This document shows, one piece after another, positions 8,777 to 15,523 of a stretch of DNA of 64,000 bases (position 1 is its first letter; every line of letters starts with the position of its first letter). Location of the stretch: contig NZ_CP132335.1 of assembly GCF_030758295.1 (NCBI RefSeq), positions 3,944,412 to 4,008,411 of the forward strand, written 5' to 3'. The position numbers were made by a program, and so were the translations under genes. The notes beneath the pieces are model-generated. The model saw only the letters and a program-made list of their open reading frames with translations, ran no database searches and was not told the DNA's origin. The stretch comes from Pararhizobium sp. IMCC21322. Lineage in GTDB: Bacteria; Pseudomonadota; Alphaproteobacteria; Rhizobiales; GCA-2746425.

Positions 8777-9970
8777 ATGTCAGGCCCACAAAAACAAAGC
8801 TATGCCCCCCGCGCCGCTGATTGGTACACCAAACAAGGTGCCAGTCTGGAGGAGTTCCTGGAATCACTGGAAGGCAAAACTGTTAAGACCGATGCACCAA
8901 ATGCGGTAACAATTGAGAGCGACATTCCAATTTACCGTTCACATGAATTGCGGGAGTTGTTCGGTGCTGCTGAGGGTCGAAGACAAGTGCTGGCAGAGCT
9001 GGGCCAGGTCTTGTTTCAGGGTGCAGGCACCTTCGTCATCCAAAATGCCTATGAGGATATGGGCGTGCTTGATGCTGCAAGCGAGATCTTCAATCAGATC
9101 ATAGCGCGCGAGAAAAGCTCAGGCTCAGGAGGCGATCATTTTGCAAAAGCTGGAGCAAATGATCGCATCTGGAATTCAATGCAGAAACTCTGTGAAGCAG
9201 ATCCAGCTACATTTGTAAGCTACTACGGCAATGACATGGTTGCCTTGGGGTGTGAAGCATGGCTTGGGCCTAACTATAAAATGGCATCCCAAGTGAACCT
9301 CGTCCGGCCTGGCGGTGAAGCACAAGATGCGCATCGGGATTACCATCTGGGGTTCCTGCCCGCAGAACAGGCGGCAAAATACCCACCGCATCTGCACCAC
9401 ATGTCGGCAGCCCTCACCTTGCAGGCTGCAATTGCCCATTGTGACATGCCAATTGAAAGCGGGCCGACAAAATTACTACCTTTCTCGCAGCGCTATGGTG
9501 CCGGCTATGTCGCCTATACCCGGAACGACTTTCGTGAGGTTTTTGAGGACCGCTGTGTCCAGCTCGCATTGAAAAAGGGCGACCTGCTATTTTTCAACCC
9601 TGCATTGTATCACGCAGCAGGCGCGAACAGGACTGCCGACATTGCAAGGATGGCAAATCTGCTGCAGGTCTCCTCAGCTTTTGGCCAACCAATGGAAACA
9701 ATCGATCGGACTGGTATGTGCAAGCGTATATATCCTGTCGTGAAGGCCGCAAAAGAGACAGGCAGACTATCAGCGCACGAAATAGAAAACGCCATTACCT
9801 GCGCAGCAGATGGCTATGCATTCCCCACGAGTCTGGACAACGATCCTCCAACAGGAGGACTTGCTCCACAAACACAGAAAGCACTTACTCTGCAGGCTCT
9901 CGATGAGAATTGGGACAGTGAAAGCTACAACAAGGCGCTGCTGGACCAAGAAAGCCGGCGTCACACATAA
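8777..9970 (+). CDS. Phytanoyl-CoA dioxygenase-like Fe(II)/2-oxoglutarate enzyme
   Basis: A 397-residue protein of the PhyH type. The iron-binding facial triad can be placed at H186-x-D188 (in AQDAHRDYHLGF) and H279 (NPALYHAAGANRT), with R285 as the likely 2-oxoglutarate anchor. Such enzymes hydroxylate or oxidatively cleave small molecules in the cytoplasm. ATG 8777 is chosen because GGAGGAG lies six bases upstream; an earlier ATG at 8726 has no such site. It is divergent from the LacI-type regulator and next to the peptide-type importer, so all may serve uptake and oxidation of one imported compound. That link is inference from position. Confidence 0.85.
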   Translation: MSGPQKQSYAPRAADWYTKQGASLEEFLESLEGKTVKTDAPNAVTIESDIPIYRSHELRELFGAAEGRRQVLAELGQVLFQGAGTFVIQNAYEDMGVLDAASEIFNQIIAREKSSGSGGDHFAKAGANDRIWNSMQKLCEADPATFVSYYGNDMVALGCEAWLGPNYKMASQVNLVRPGGEAQDAHRDYHLGFLPAEQAAKYPPHLHHMSAALTLQAAIAHCDMPIESGPTKLLPFSQRYGAGYVAYTRNDFREVFEDRCVQLALKKGDLLFFNPALYHAAGANRTADIARMANLLQVSSAFGQPMETIDRTGMCKRIYPVVKAAKETGRLSAHEIENAITCAADGYAFPTSLDNDPPTGGLAPQTQKALTLQALDENWDSESYNKALLDQESRRHT

Positions 9971-10105
9971 GTTTCCAAGCCGGGCTGCTGATACAACTGC
10001 GCCCCGGACTTGAAAGTGCAATTTATGCATAGCTGCCGCGTTTAAACTGCACTGGTGAACAGCTCAGTGAGCCATTAGTTTTGTCGGAGAAATGGAGATA
10101 AGTCT

Positions 10106-10237
10106 ATGACTTCGATAAAACCAAACTTCATGAACATATTTTTTGCTGGCGTTCGCGCCGGCCTGGCGACAAATCAAGGACGCAAAATCAACCAGCGCGA
10201 CCTTGATGTCTTGGGTGTAAATCTGCCCAAAAACTAA
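10106..10237 (+). CDS. Small ORF, 43 residues, unknown
   Basis: A short open frame with a convincing start: ATG at 10106, with GGAG about nine bases upstream (aatggagataagtct). The product begins MTSIKPNFMNIFFAGVRAG and ends GVNLPKN; it is basic in the middle (NQGRKINQRD) and has no clear membrane segment or signal. A strong terminator begins six bases after the stop, which supports a real transcript. It lies between the dioxygenase gene and the phage cassette and could belong to either, or be independent. No family recognised. Confidence 0.5.
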   Translation: MTSIKPNFMNIFFAGVRAGLATNQGRKINQRDLDVLGVNLPKN

Positions 10238-10242
10238 AACGC

Positions 10243-10293
10243 AAAAAACCCGCGACCATATTTGGGACTTCCAAATATGGTCGCGGGTTTTTT
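10243..10293. terminator. Strong bidirectional terminator at phage boundary
   Basis: A perfect 23-bp inverted repeat with a five-base loop (gactt): the arms run aaaaaacccgcgaccatat... at 10243-10265 and its exact complement at 10271-10293. Both ends carry six A or six T, so it can end transcription in both directions. It insulates the small ORF (plus strand) from the phage lysis genes (minus strand). Confidence 0.9.
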
Positions 10294-10314
10294 AATGCGG
10301 TTTTCGGGGCAGGA

Positions 10315-10563
10315 TTAGTTTTTGAACAAGACGCCAATTTTTTCCCATGCGGTGATAAGTCCGATCAAAAATGCAGCCGCTCCCAGCATGACTCCAAATG
10401 CGCCCTTCCACTTTGCTGCCTGCATCTTGATATCCGCCATGTCCGATTTTAAGGTACCAATCTCAGCCTTCATATCTGCAGTCGCAGAGCGGCTTTCATC
10501 CATCATGGTCTGCATCTGTTGAGACAGCAGCGCCAGTTGTACGTCAATCAATTGTTTGTTCAT
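10315..10563 (-). CDS. Small coiled-coil plus membrane-helix phage protein (holin/haemolysin-like)
   Basis: 82 residues. The first 50 form a helical, heptad-like segment (LALLSQQMQTMMDES, DMKAEIGTLKSDMADIKMQA), followed by one hydrophobic helix (GAFGVMLGAAAFLIGLITAW, about residues 54-73). This layout is shared by XhlA-type phage proteins that act in or next to the lysis cassette. It is the last gene of the phage transcript, after the endolysin and two other small membrane proteins. ATG at 10563 directly follows the previous gene by about 50 bases. Role in lysis is inferred from position and shape. Confidence 0.6.
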   Translation of the reverse strand: MNKQLIDVQLALLSQQMQTMMDESRSATADMKAEIGTLKSDMADIKMQAAKWKGAFGVMLGAAAFLIGLITAWEKIGVLFKN

Positions 10564-10610
10564 CCTGATAAATCCAACGCATCCTGAATAAAGCCGTTTC
10601 GTCTTGATCT

Positions 10611-10991
10611 CTAGAGACCTAGCTTTGGGAAAAACCTCTCAAAAGGTCTCATCAGGAAATAGGCACCAATCATTACCATCATGATCTCACCCAGTTCAGA
10701 TGACAAAGGGTCAGTACTTCCCCAGCCGAAAACTTTGTCCCACAGCACAACCTTCCAGAGATACGCGACGAACGGGAATGCAATAGCTGGCCTGATCCAA
10801 CGGGTCAGCGCTCTGCCCTGTTCTGCGATCAACAATTTTTGTTGCGCTTCCAACTGGCGAATCCGCAGATCAGCTTCAAGCTTTTGTTCATCGGATTCAG
10901 CCTGTTTCTTTGCCAGATAGGCATCCTTCAAATGGCGCCCAATTCGGTCCAGAGCTCCGCCTGCAACCCAACCTGTTATCTGCGCAATCAA
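10611..10991 (-). CDS. Holin-like protein, GTA 3-TM holin type
   Basis: 126 residues with an amphipathic, charged N-terminal helix (about residues 20-60: KKQAESDEQKLEADLRIRQL), then RALTRWIRPAIAFPFVAYLW and two further hydrophobic stretches. The RWIRPAIA motif followed by membrane helices is typical of the three-helix holins found with gene transfer agents and alphaproteobacterial prophages, which open the inner membrane for the endolysin. The start appears to be TTG at 10991, overlapping the previous gene's TGA as TTGA, which suggests coupled translation. Confidence 0.65.
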   Translation of the reverse strand: MIAQITGWVAGGALDRIGRHLKDAYLAKKQAESDEQKLEADLRIRQLEAQQKLLIAEQGRALTRWIRPAIAFPFVAYLWKVVLWDKVFGWGSTDPLSSELGEIMMVMIGAYFLMRPFERFFPKLGL

Positions 10992-11188
10992 AGTTTTTCA
11001 CCAACTGGCGTCGTGGTGATGAACCGAAGGCCGATATTCAGTAGGCCCACCAGCAGGATGAGCCATCCCGCACTTTCGGGTGGAAGCACCGAACGCCAGT
11101 CAAATACATCCAGGAATGCCAAAAGCTCACAAACCAATGGCAGCGTGGCTACGGCAGTGTTTACAATGATAGTACGAAATCCCTTCAC
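10988..11188 (-). CDS. Small phage membrane protein
   Basis: 66 residues with two hydrophobic segments (TIIVNTAVATLPLVCELLAF and AGWLILLVGLLNIGLRF) separated by a short polar turn. It starts at GTG 11188, with AGGAG about nine bases upstream. It lies between the endolysin and the holin-like gene and overlaps the latter by four bases, so it is probably part of the lysis block (second holin, antiholin or pinholin-like). No specific family recognised. Confidence 0.6.
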   Translation of the reverse strand: MKGFRTIIVNTAVATLPLVCELLAFLDVFDWRSVLPPESAGWLILLVGLLNIGLRFITTTPVGEKL

Positions 11189-11199
11189 GGGCTTATCTC

Positions 11200-11991
11200 C
11201 TATAAAAAAAGCCGCCCAATGAGAGCGGCCAAACGGATTCGAATTGATTGATGCATGCCCGGTGGCGCGCTTGACGGTAACTTTGGCGGCGGCACAGCCG
11301 GAATCTCCACCATAGGCAGCGACGGGGTTGTTAGGGCCTTCAAGGCAAAGTGGAAGGCATCCCGTGTTTGTGGTCCGCTGATTCCGTCCGTTTCGAGGCC
11401 CCTGTCAGACTGAAATTGCCAGATGCCGGATGGACCGACCCGATAGCCAAGATAAGCCAGCGCAAAACCATCATAGTATCGCAACCGATCAGTGTAGCCA
11501 TTCAGACCACCATTTATCAGTCGTGTGATGGCTTCAATGTTGTTCGTATCCGCATATTTGTTCAGATCGCGGGACGACCAATAATAAACCGATGCGAGAA
11601 ACGCCCACGGGAAGTCTGCAATGATTTCAGGATTGGCCTCGAAATCAGGACCGTAAGCATCACGCTTGCGCATCCACCGGGTGAAAGCCTTGGTATTAGA
11701 ACGCCCTGTCAACTGTATAAGGCCCCGGCCCCTGAATTTACGGCCGTCACCTTTGAATACGTTGCCAAGGTCCTTGCGCCCCTCATAATTCTCACCAGTC
11801 GCGTATTCAATTGTCGTGCGAAAGTGAGCACTTTCGTGAGCGATCTGGGCAAGGAAATGCACAGCCCGTTCCGGACGATCAAGTTCAAACTCAGCCGCGT
11901 GCTCCTGCATGCTGGATATCACGCCGTCAACGATCCTCTGGTTGGCGTTCTTGCCAACAACCTCTCGGATTTGATCACTTATCAAAAACAT
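11200..11991 (-). CDS. Endolysin, GH19 chitinase-like with peptidoglycan-binding domain
   Basis: 263 residues from ATG 11991 (AAGGA six bases upstream); an upstream in-frame ATG at 12090 lacks a binding site. The N-terminal two thirds is a GH19-type lysozyme domain: the likely catalytic glutamate is E53 in QIAHESAHF, followed by ENYEGRKDLGN, the substrate-site signature RGRGLIQLTG (87-96) and LINGG near 158-162. The C-terminal part has a peptidoglycan-binding repeat (WQFQSDRGLETDGISGPQT). It would degrade murein at the end of a lytic cycle or release of particles. No signal peptide, consistent with holin-dependent export. Confidence 0.85.
   Translation of the reverse strand: MFLISDQIREVVGKNANQRIVDGVISSMQEHAAEFELDRPERAVHFLAQIAHESAHFRTTIEYATGENYEGRKDLGNVFKGDGRKFRGRGLIQLTGRSNTKAFTRWMRKRDAYGPDFEANPEIIADFPWAFLASVYYWSSRDLNKYADTNNIEAITRLINGGLNGYTDRLRYYDGFALAYLGYRVGPSGIWQFQSDRGLETDGISGPQTRDAFHFALKALTTPSLPMVEIPAVPPPKLPSSAPPGMHQSIRIRLAALIGRLFL
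11204..11230 (-). terminator. Hairpin with T-run at end of endolysin gene
   Basis: On the minus strand GCCGC ... GCGGC closes a short hairpin followed by seven T. It overlaps the last codons of the endolysin gene and lies just upstream of the next gene's ribosome binding site, so it may partly stop transcription between endolysin and holin genes. Confidence 0.6.
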
Positions 11992-12216
11992 TGGATTTCC
12001 TTCGTTTGTAGATGATCCTGCAAAATATAGACACTGAAGCAAGACCGATTCGCCGCTACCGCTGGCTTGATGGTTTGGAGACAATAACAAAGGGCTTTGT
12101 CCGATAAGGCACTGAGAATGATAGAGATGTCACATGTTGTGTCTGAACATTGCTGTAATTGACAGTGGGGTCAGGACAGCGGGTAATCCAATGGATGCCA
12201 GTGCAATCGATTGAGA

Positions 12217-13086
12217 TCATGACAACCTCAGTTTTCCAGGGTTACCCTCTATTCCATCTGCATTTCCGTCACCGGCGCCACTCCTATCAGAATCCTCGGA
12301 ATTTGCCGGAACAGCACCAGAACCTGCGGTTGTTGATCCGCCGGAAATGTCTGCAGACAGATAACCGGAACCGCCGCCACCGCCGCCACGAGCACTTGAT
12401 CCTGCCCCAGAACGGTTGGCTCCGCCACCAAAAAAACCACCACCACCACCACCACCACGCTGGCCGCTATACCCCCCCTGCAGCGCGCTACCCTCAACTC
12501 CCCCGGAATTTCCGCCAGCCTGCCCGCCCACGACCTGTGAGCCGCCTCCCGCTATTGGTGACCCTCCACTGGCATCTGCACCAGAAGTCCCTCCGCCAGC
12601 TCCCCCCAGTGATGCTCCGGTTGTGCCCGCACCTGCTCCGCCACCACCACCAGCTAGGATCTTTGCATTAGCTTGAATTTCCAAAGTTTGAAAAATGCCT
12701 GAATAGCCACCACCACCAGAGCCTGATGATGCTGCGCCGCCACCGCCACCGGGTGCAAGCGCACCAGAAACATTATATCGACCGCCACGCCCAACCACCA
12801 AAACATATTCCCTAGTGTTTAGGAAAATAAGCATACCACCAGAGAACCCGCCACCTCCCCCAAATTTTGAAGAGTTTTCACCGCCGCCACCGCCGCCACC
12901 CCAAAGTTTGAGCGAAGCCGAAAAGTTGCCGGTGGGCTTGATTATCCATGTGCCAAAAGTGTCAAGTTCAAGAGACCCGTCAACATCAAGATCCCACGTA
13001 GACTGACCAGAGTGAGAGGGTGAAATATTGAATACACGTGAACCGCCGCCGAGAGAAGAAGACAGCATTCCTTGAGCCGCAAACAT
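12217..13086 (-). CDS. Glycine-rich phage tip / adhesin-like protein
   Basis: About 289 residues, very rich in glycine: runs of 5-7 glycines recur from residue 62 to the end, separated by short hydrophobic or Ser/Ala segments. Such chains can fold as packed polyglycine-II helices, as in the receptor-binding tip of phage S16 gp38 and other glycine-rich phage tail proteins. The N-terminal 60 residues (DGSLELDTFGTWIIKPTGNF) look like an ordered attachment part. ATG 13086 overlaps the previous stop (TGATG) and has GGAGG nine bases upstream. Probable role: host recognition at the end of the tail fibre. Homopolymeric codon runs make this a hotspot for slippage. Confidence 0.6.
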   Translation of the reverse strand: MFAAQGMLSSSLGGGSRVFNISPSHSGQSTWDLDVDGSLELDTFGTWIIKPTGNFSASLKLWGGGGGGGENSSKFGGGGGFSGGMLIFLNTREYVLVVGRGGRYNVSGALAPGGGGGAASSGSGGGGYSGIFQTLEIQANAKILAGGGGGAGAGTTGASLGGAGGGTSGADASGGSPIAGGGSQVVGGQAGGNSGGVEGSALQGGYSGQRGGGGGGGFFGGGANRSGAGSSARGGGGGGSGYLSADISGGSTTAGSGAVPANSEDSDRSGAGDGNADGIEGNPGKLRLS

Positions 13087-13568
13087 CAGGTATTCCCTCC
13101 GATTATCCATGCCGCCACTTCTGTATCAGAACCAAGCCCAATGGTTGCCATTTGACTAGCTACTAATGCATGATAGTGTATGTATTCTTCTGCATTTTGC
13201 CATTTTATCGAAGCGGCAAATCGTTCTGTTGAATGTTCAATTACATTGATTGCAACGAGAACAACTAAATCTTTAAGGTATAGATACAGCGGCCCGAGAC
13301 ATAATTGCCTGCGCGTCAGCGGACAGTCATTCGGATCACCCGAAGCATCAGAAAGTGTGGAGAGCGAGCATTGGTAAATCTCTGTCATAATATCAGTTAG
13401 TTGCGGTGTCGTTGCCCCTGCGCCACGCTTTGAAAGCGACAAAATATCACCATTTCGCAGGTCGGCAATTTGCGTACCATCAAACGTTTTCACTGCGAGC
13501 TTAAATCCGCCAAACTTAGTCAAGATCATGTCCTGTCTAGTCTGGGCGTCTAAATATCGTGTACCCAT
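13086..13568 (-). CDS. Phage protein of unknown function in tail-fibre operon
   Basis: 160 residues, mostly helical by composition, with no signal peptide. It lies between the tail fibre and the glycine-rich tip gene, joined to each by a one-base TGATG overlap, so its product is probably made in ratio with them and may be a chaperone, connector or fibre component. A central segment (GPLYLYLKDLVVLVAINVIE) is hydrophobic but interrupted by charges. I do not recognise the family. Confidence 0.6.
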   Translation of the reverse strand: MGTRYLDAQTRQDMILTKFGGFKLAVKTFDGTQIADLRNGDILSLSKRGAGATTPQLTDIMTEIYQCSLSTLSDASGDPNDCPLTRRQLCLGPLYLYLKDLVVLVAINVIEHSTERFAASIKWQNAEEYIHYHALVASQMATIGLGSDTEVAAWIIGGNT

Positions 13569-14941
13569 CAGCTAAAATCCTGTCCTGGTGTGAGAATCTG
13601 AATTGAAACGCCATCGAATGAAAAGCCTGAGATAACATCAATTCCTGTAGCGGTTGCCGTGAGTGTTGGAGCTGTGCCGCCCGGCCAGTCATATGCAGAG
13701 TCCCACGCCAAAGTTCTCGATCCAGTGCCATCTTGAATGATTTTGAATAGGTAGGTTGCGCCCGCCGTGATTATAGCTGGCGCTGCCATTGTGCGGTTGC
13801 CACCAAGCGTAATTTGATGGGCATTTTTCGTTCCTGTCGGCGTAATCGTTGCGCCATCCGACAGTGTTTCAATGCTCGATGCCTGAAGGGCTGAGAACGT
13901 TTGAGCCACATCAGTTTTGGCGGTATCCGCATCGTAAGCCTGAACCGATACGTTGACAGCTGCGGATATCCGAGCATCGGAAGATGTGTTAAAGTCTGTC
14001 AGGTCAGACGCAATATGTGTGTGGACCGACGGTGTAAATGTAGCCGGCACCCCCGTCAGTCCTGCCCATGGTGCAACATCTGCGGCATCTGCCGCGTCAA
14101 CCTTGCCATTATTGTTGCTGTCATAGGTGGCCTTGATCATGTCGCCGCCGCCGGGAGCAATAGTGGCAATCGCCGCCGCAATCTTCGCGGGACTGACAAC
14201 ACCTTCTGTGATTCCGGTACCGGCTTCCCAAATGCTGACATCCTGTGCAGAACTGGCAATTCTTGCATCAGATGCGGTGTTAAAATCATCAACGTCAGTT
14301 GCAGTGTGTGAGTGGGTTGCAGGCGTGAAACTGGCGGGAATGCCCGTCAGACCACTCCATGGTGCAATATCTGCTGTAATGGCTTCATTGACTTTGCCAT
14401 CACCGTCCGTGTCGTAAGTCGCTTTGAACATATCGCTACCAGCGACGGATTGAAGCGCATAAGTATCGTCAGCAAATGCCTTGGTGACAGCATCTTGCTC
14501 AGCAACCGGATCTGCAACATTGCCAATCCTGTTCAACCGCGCATCAAACAGCCCACTGCCATCCAAGGCGCTATCCGGCAGTGTCAGAGAGCGCGACAAT
14601 CTGTGCCATAGACGGTAAATCTGTCGAACTATTGCATCCAAGGCGCCTTCAAAACCTTCAGCGCGAAATGTATTGATAGTTGTGAGGTCTGTATTTTGCT
14701 CAAGAGGTTCTTCCCGAACAATTGAAATTCGTTGTCCCGCAGCAGGCGGTGTCAGGAAAGTGACGCTGGCAATCTGGGCTTCGATCCCGACGGAATAGTC
14801 GGTGGCAATCGTTTGAGTAATGTCATCCAGATAGACGGCAAGGTAGGCTTCATCCAGAAGTATCACATTTGAAAGAGTGTAGACCTCGCTCACCCCGTCC
14901 CCGACCCATTGCTGGAAATTCTTTGATACGGTTTCTGTCAT
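13568..14941 (-). CDS. Tail fibre protein, T7 gp17-like N-terminus
   Basis: 457 residues. Residues 1-115 resemble the T7-type fibre attachment domain (LDDITQTIATDYSVG, QRISIVREEPLEQNT, FEGALDAIVRQIYRL). Two repeats of about 60 residues follow (170-231 and 267-328): each has a calcium-loop-like DTDGDGKVN / DSNNNGKVD segment, an APWSGLTGIPA-type stretch, an HSH or HTH metal-binding-like motif and DFNTASDARI. The C-terminal part has beta-rich SFDGVSIQIL segments. ATG 14941 is preceded by AAAGAAG. It should form trimeric fibres on the tail that contact the host surface. Confidence 0.8.
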   Translation of the reverse strand: MTETVSKNFQQWVGDGVSEVYTLSNVILLDEAYLAVYLDDITQTIATDYSVGIEAQIASVTFLTPPAAGQRISIVREEPLEQNTDLTTINTFRAEGFEGALDAIVRQIYRLWHRLSRSLTLPDSALDGSGLFDARLNRIGNVADPVAEQDAVTKAFADDTYALQSVAGSDMFKATYDTDGDGKVNEAITADIAPWSGLTGIPASFTPATHSHTATDVDDFNTASDARIASSAQDVSIWEAGTGITEGVVSPAKIAAAIATIAPGGGDMIKATYDSNNNGKVDAADAADVAPWAGLTGVPATFTPSVHTHIASDLTDFNTSSDARISAAVNVSVQAYDADTAKTDVAQTFSALQASSIETLSDGATITPTGTKNAHQITLGGNRTMAAPAIITAGATYLFKIIQDGTGSRTLAWDSAYDWPGGTAPTLTATATGIDVISGFSFDGVSIQILTPGQDFS

Positions 14942-14953
14942 TGCTTCTTTCCA

Positions 14954-14980
14954 TAAAAAAAGCCGCCTCGCGGCAGCTGT
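14954..14980 (-). terminator. Hairpin with T-run upstream of tail fibre gene
   Basis: Minus-strand GCCGC-GAG-GCGGC followed by seven T, about 15 bases before the tail fibre start. It probably reduces transcription from the head and tail genes into the fibre operon. Confidence 0.65.
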
Positions 14981-15058
14981 AAAATTTAATGAATTTTGTT
15001 GGTAATGAGTGTTTCACACGGTCCCAATTGTGAACCGTTCAAGTCATGCAACGCTGAA

Positions 15059-15523
15059 TCATGAGGTCGCAAACCCCCGTCCAAAACTCGCAGCGGATCT
15101 GATGATGGGCGAAATGAATGCCAGTCCAGCGCCCTTGGATTGGCTTCTCGCATCATACCGCCGCTGCTGGGACTGATGCTCAAGATTATTCGCCTGAATT
15201 TGTCCGCCATAACGTATGGCCTGCAGGTCCAGATCACTTTCAGCAGCAGCGCTTTCAATAAAATCCAGCGTCGATCCATCGACCTGAAATCCACTGGCAG
15301 AAGCTGAGGCCACCTGTTTTGCCGCCAGGCGTTGTGCACTTTTCTGGTGTTGAGCTCCTTCATAGGAGGTCTTGTCACGCTCAAGCAAAGCCTGGCGCTT
15401 CAACAAATCTGCATTGGCCTGCGATTGCGCCGCCATGGCCTTTTGTTGTTGATATCCCGATACGCCCTGCATGGCTCCACCAGCAAGAGTTATCGCAGCG
15501 CCAATTTCCATTGGTCCACACAT
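15059..15523 (-). CDS. T7 gp14-like internal virion protein
   Basis: 154 residues beginning MCGPMEIGAAITLAGGAMQG, a short N-terminal hydrophobic, glycine-rich segment typical of the T7 gp14 family, followed by a long helical region rich in Ala, Gln and charged residues. In T7, gp14 is one of the three proteins ejected from the capsid and forms the outer-membrane part of the DNA channel. It overlaps the tail tube B gene by one base (TAATG). It is the only internal core protein with the usual size; recognisable full-length gp15 and gp16 are missing and appear to be replaced by the modular genes A-E. Confidence 0.7.
   Translation of the reverse strand: MCGPMEIGAAITLAGGAMQGVSGYQQQKAMAAQSQANADLLKRQALLERDKTSYEGAQHQKSAQRLAAKQVASASASGFQVDGSTLDFIESAAAESDLDLQAIRYGGQIQANNLEHQSQQRRYDARSQSKGAGLAFISPIIRSAASFGRGFATS

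Noticed and set aside
12416-12676. Proline-rich plus-strand frame and triplet-repeat look
   Set aside because: Mirror of glycine codons in the glycine-rich tip gene; not a separate repeat element or CRISPR-like array.
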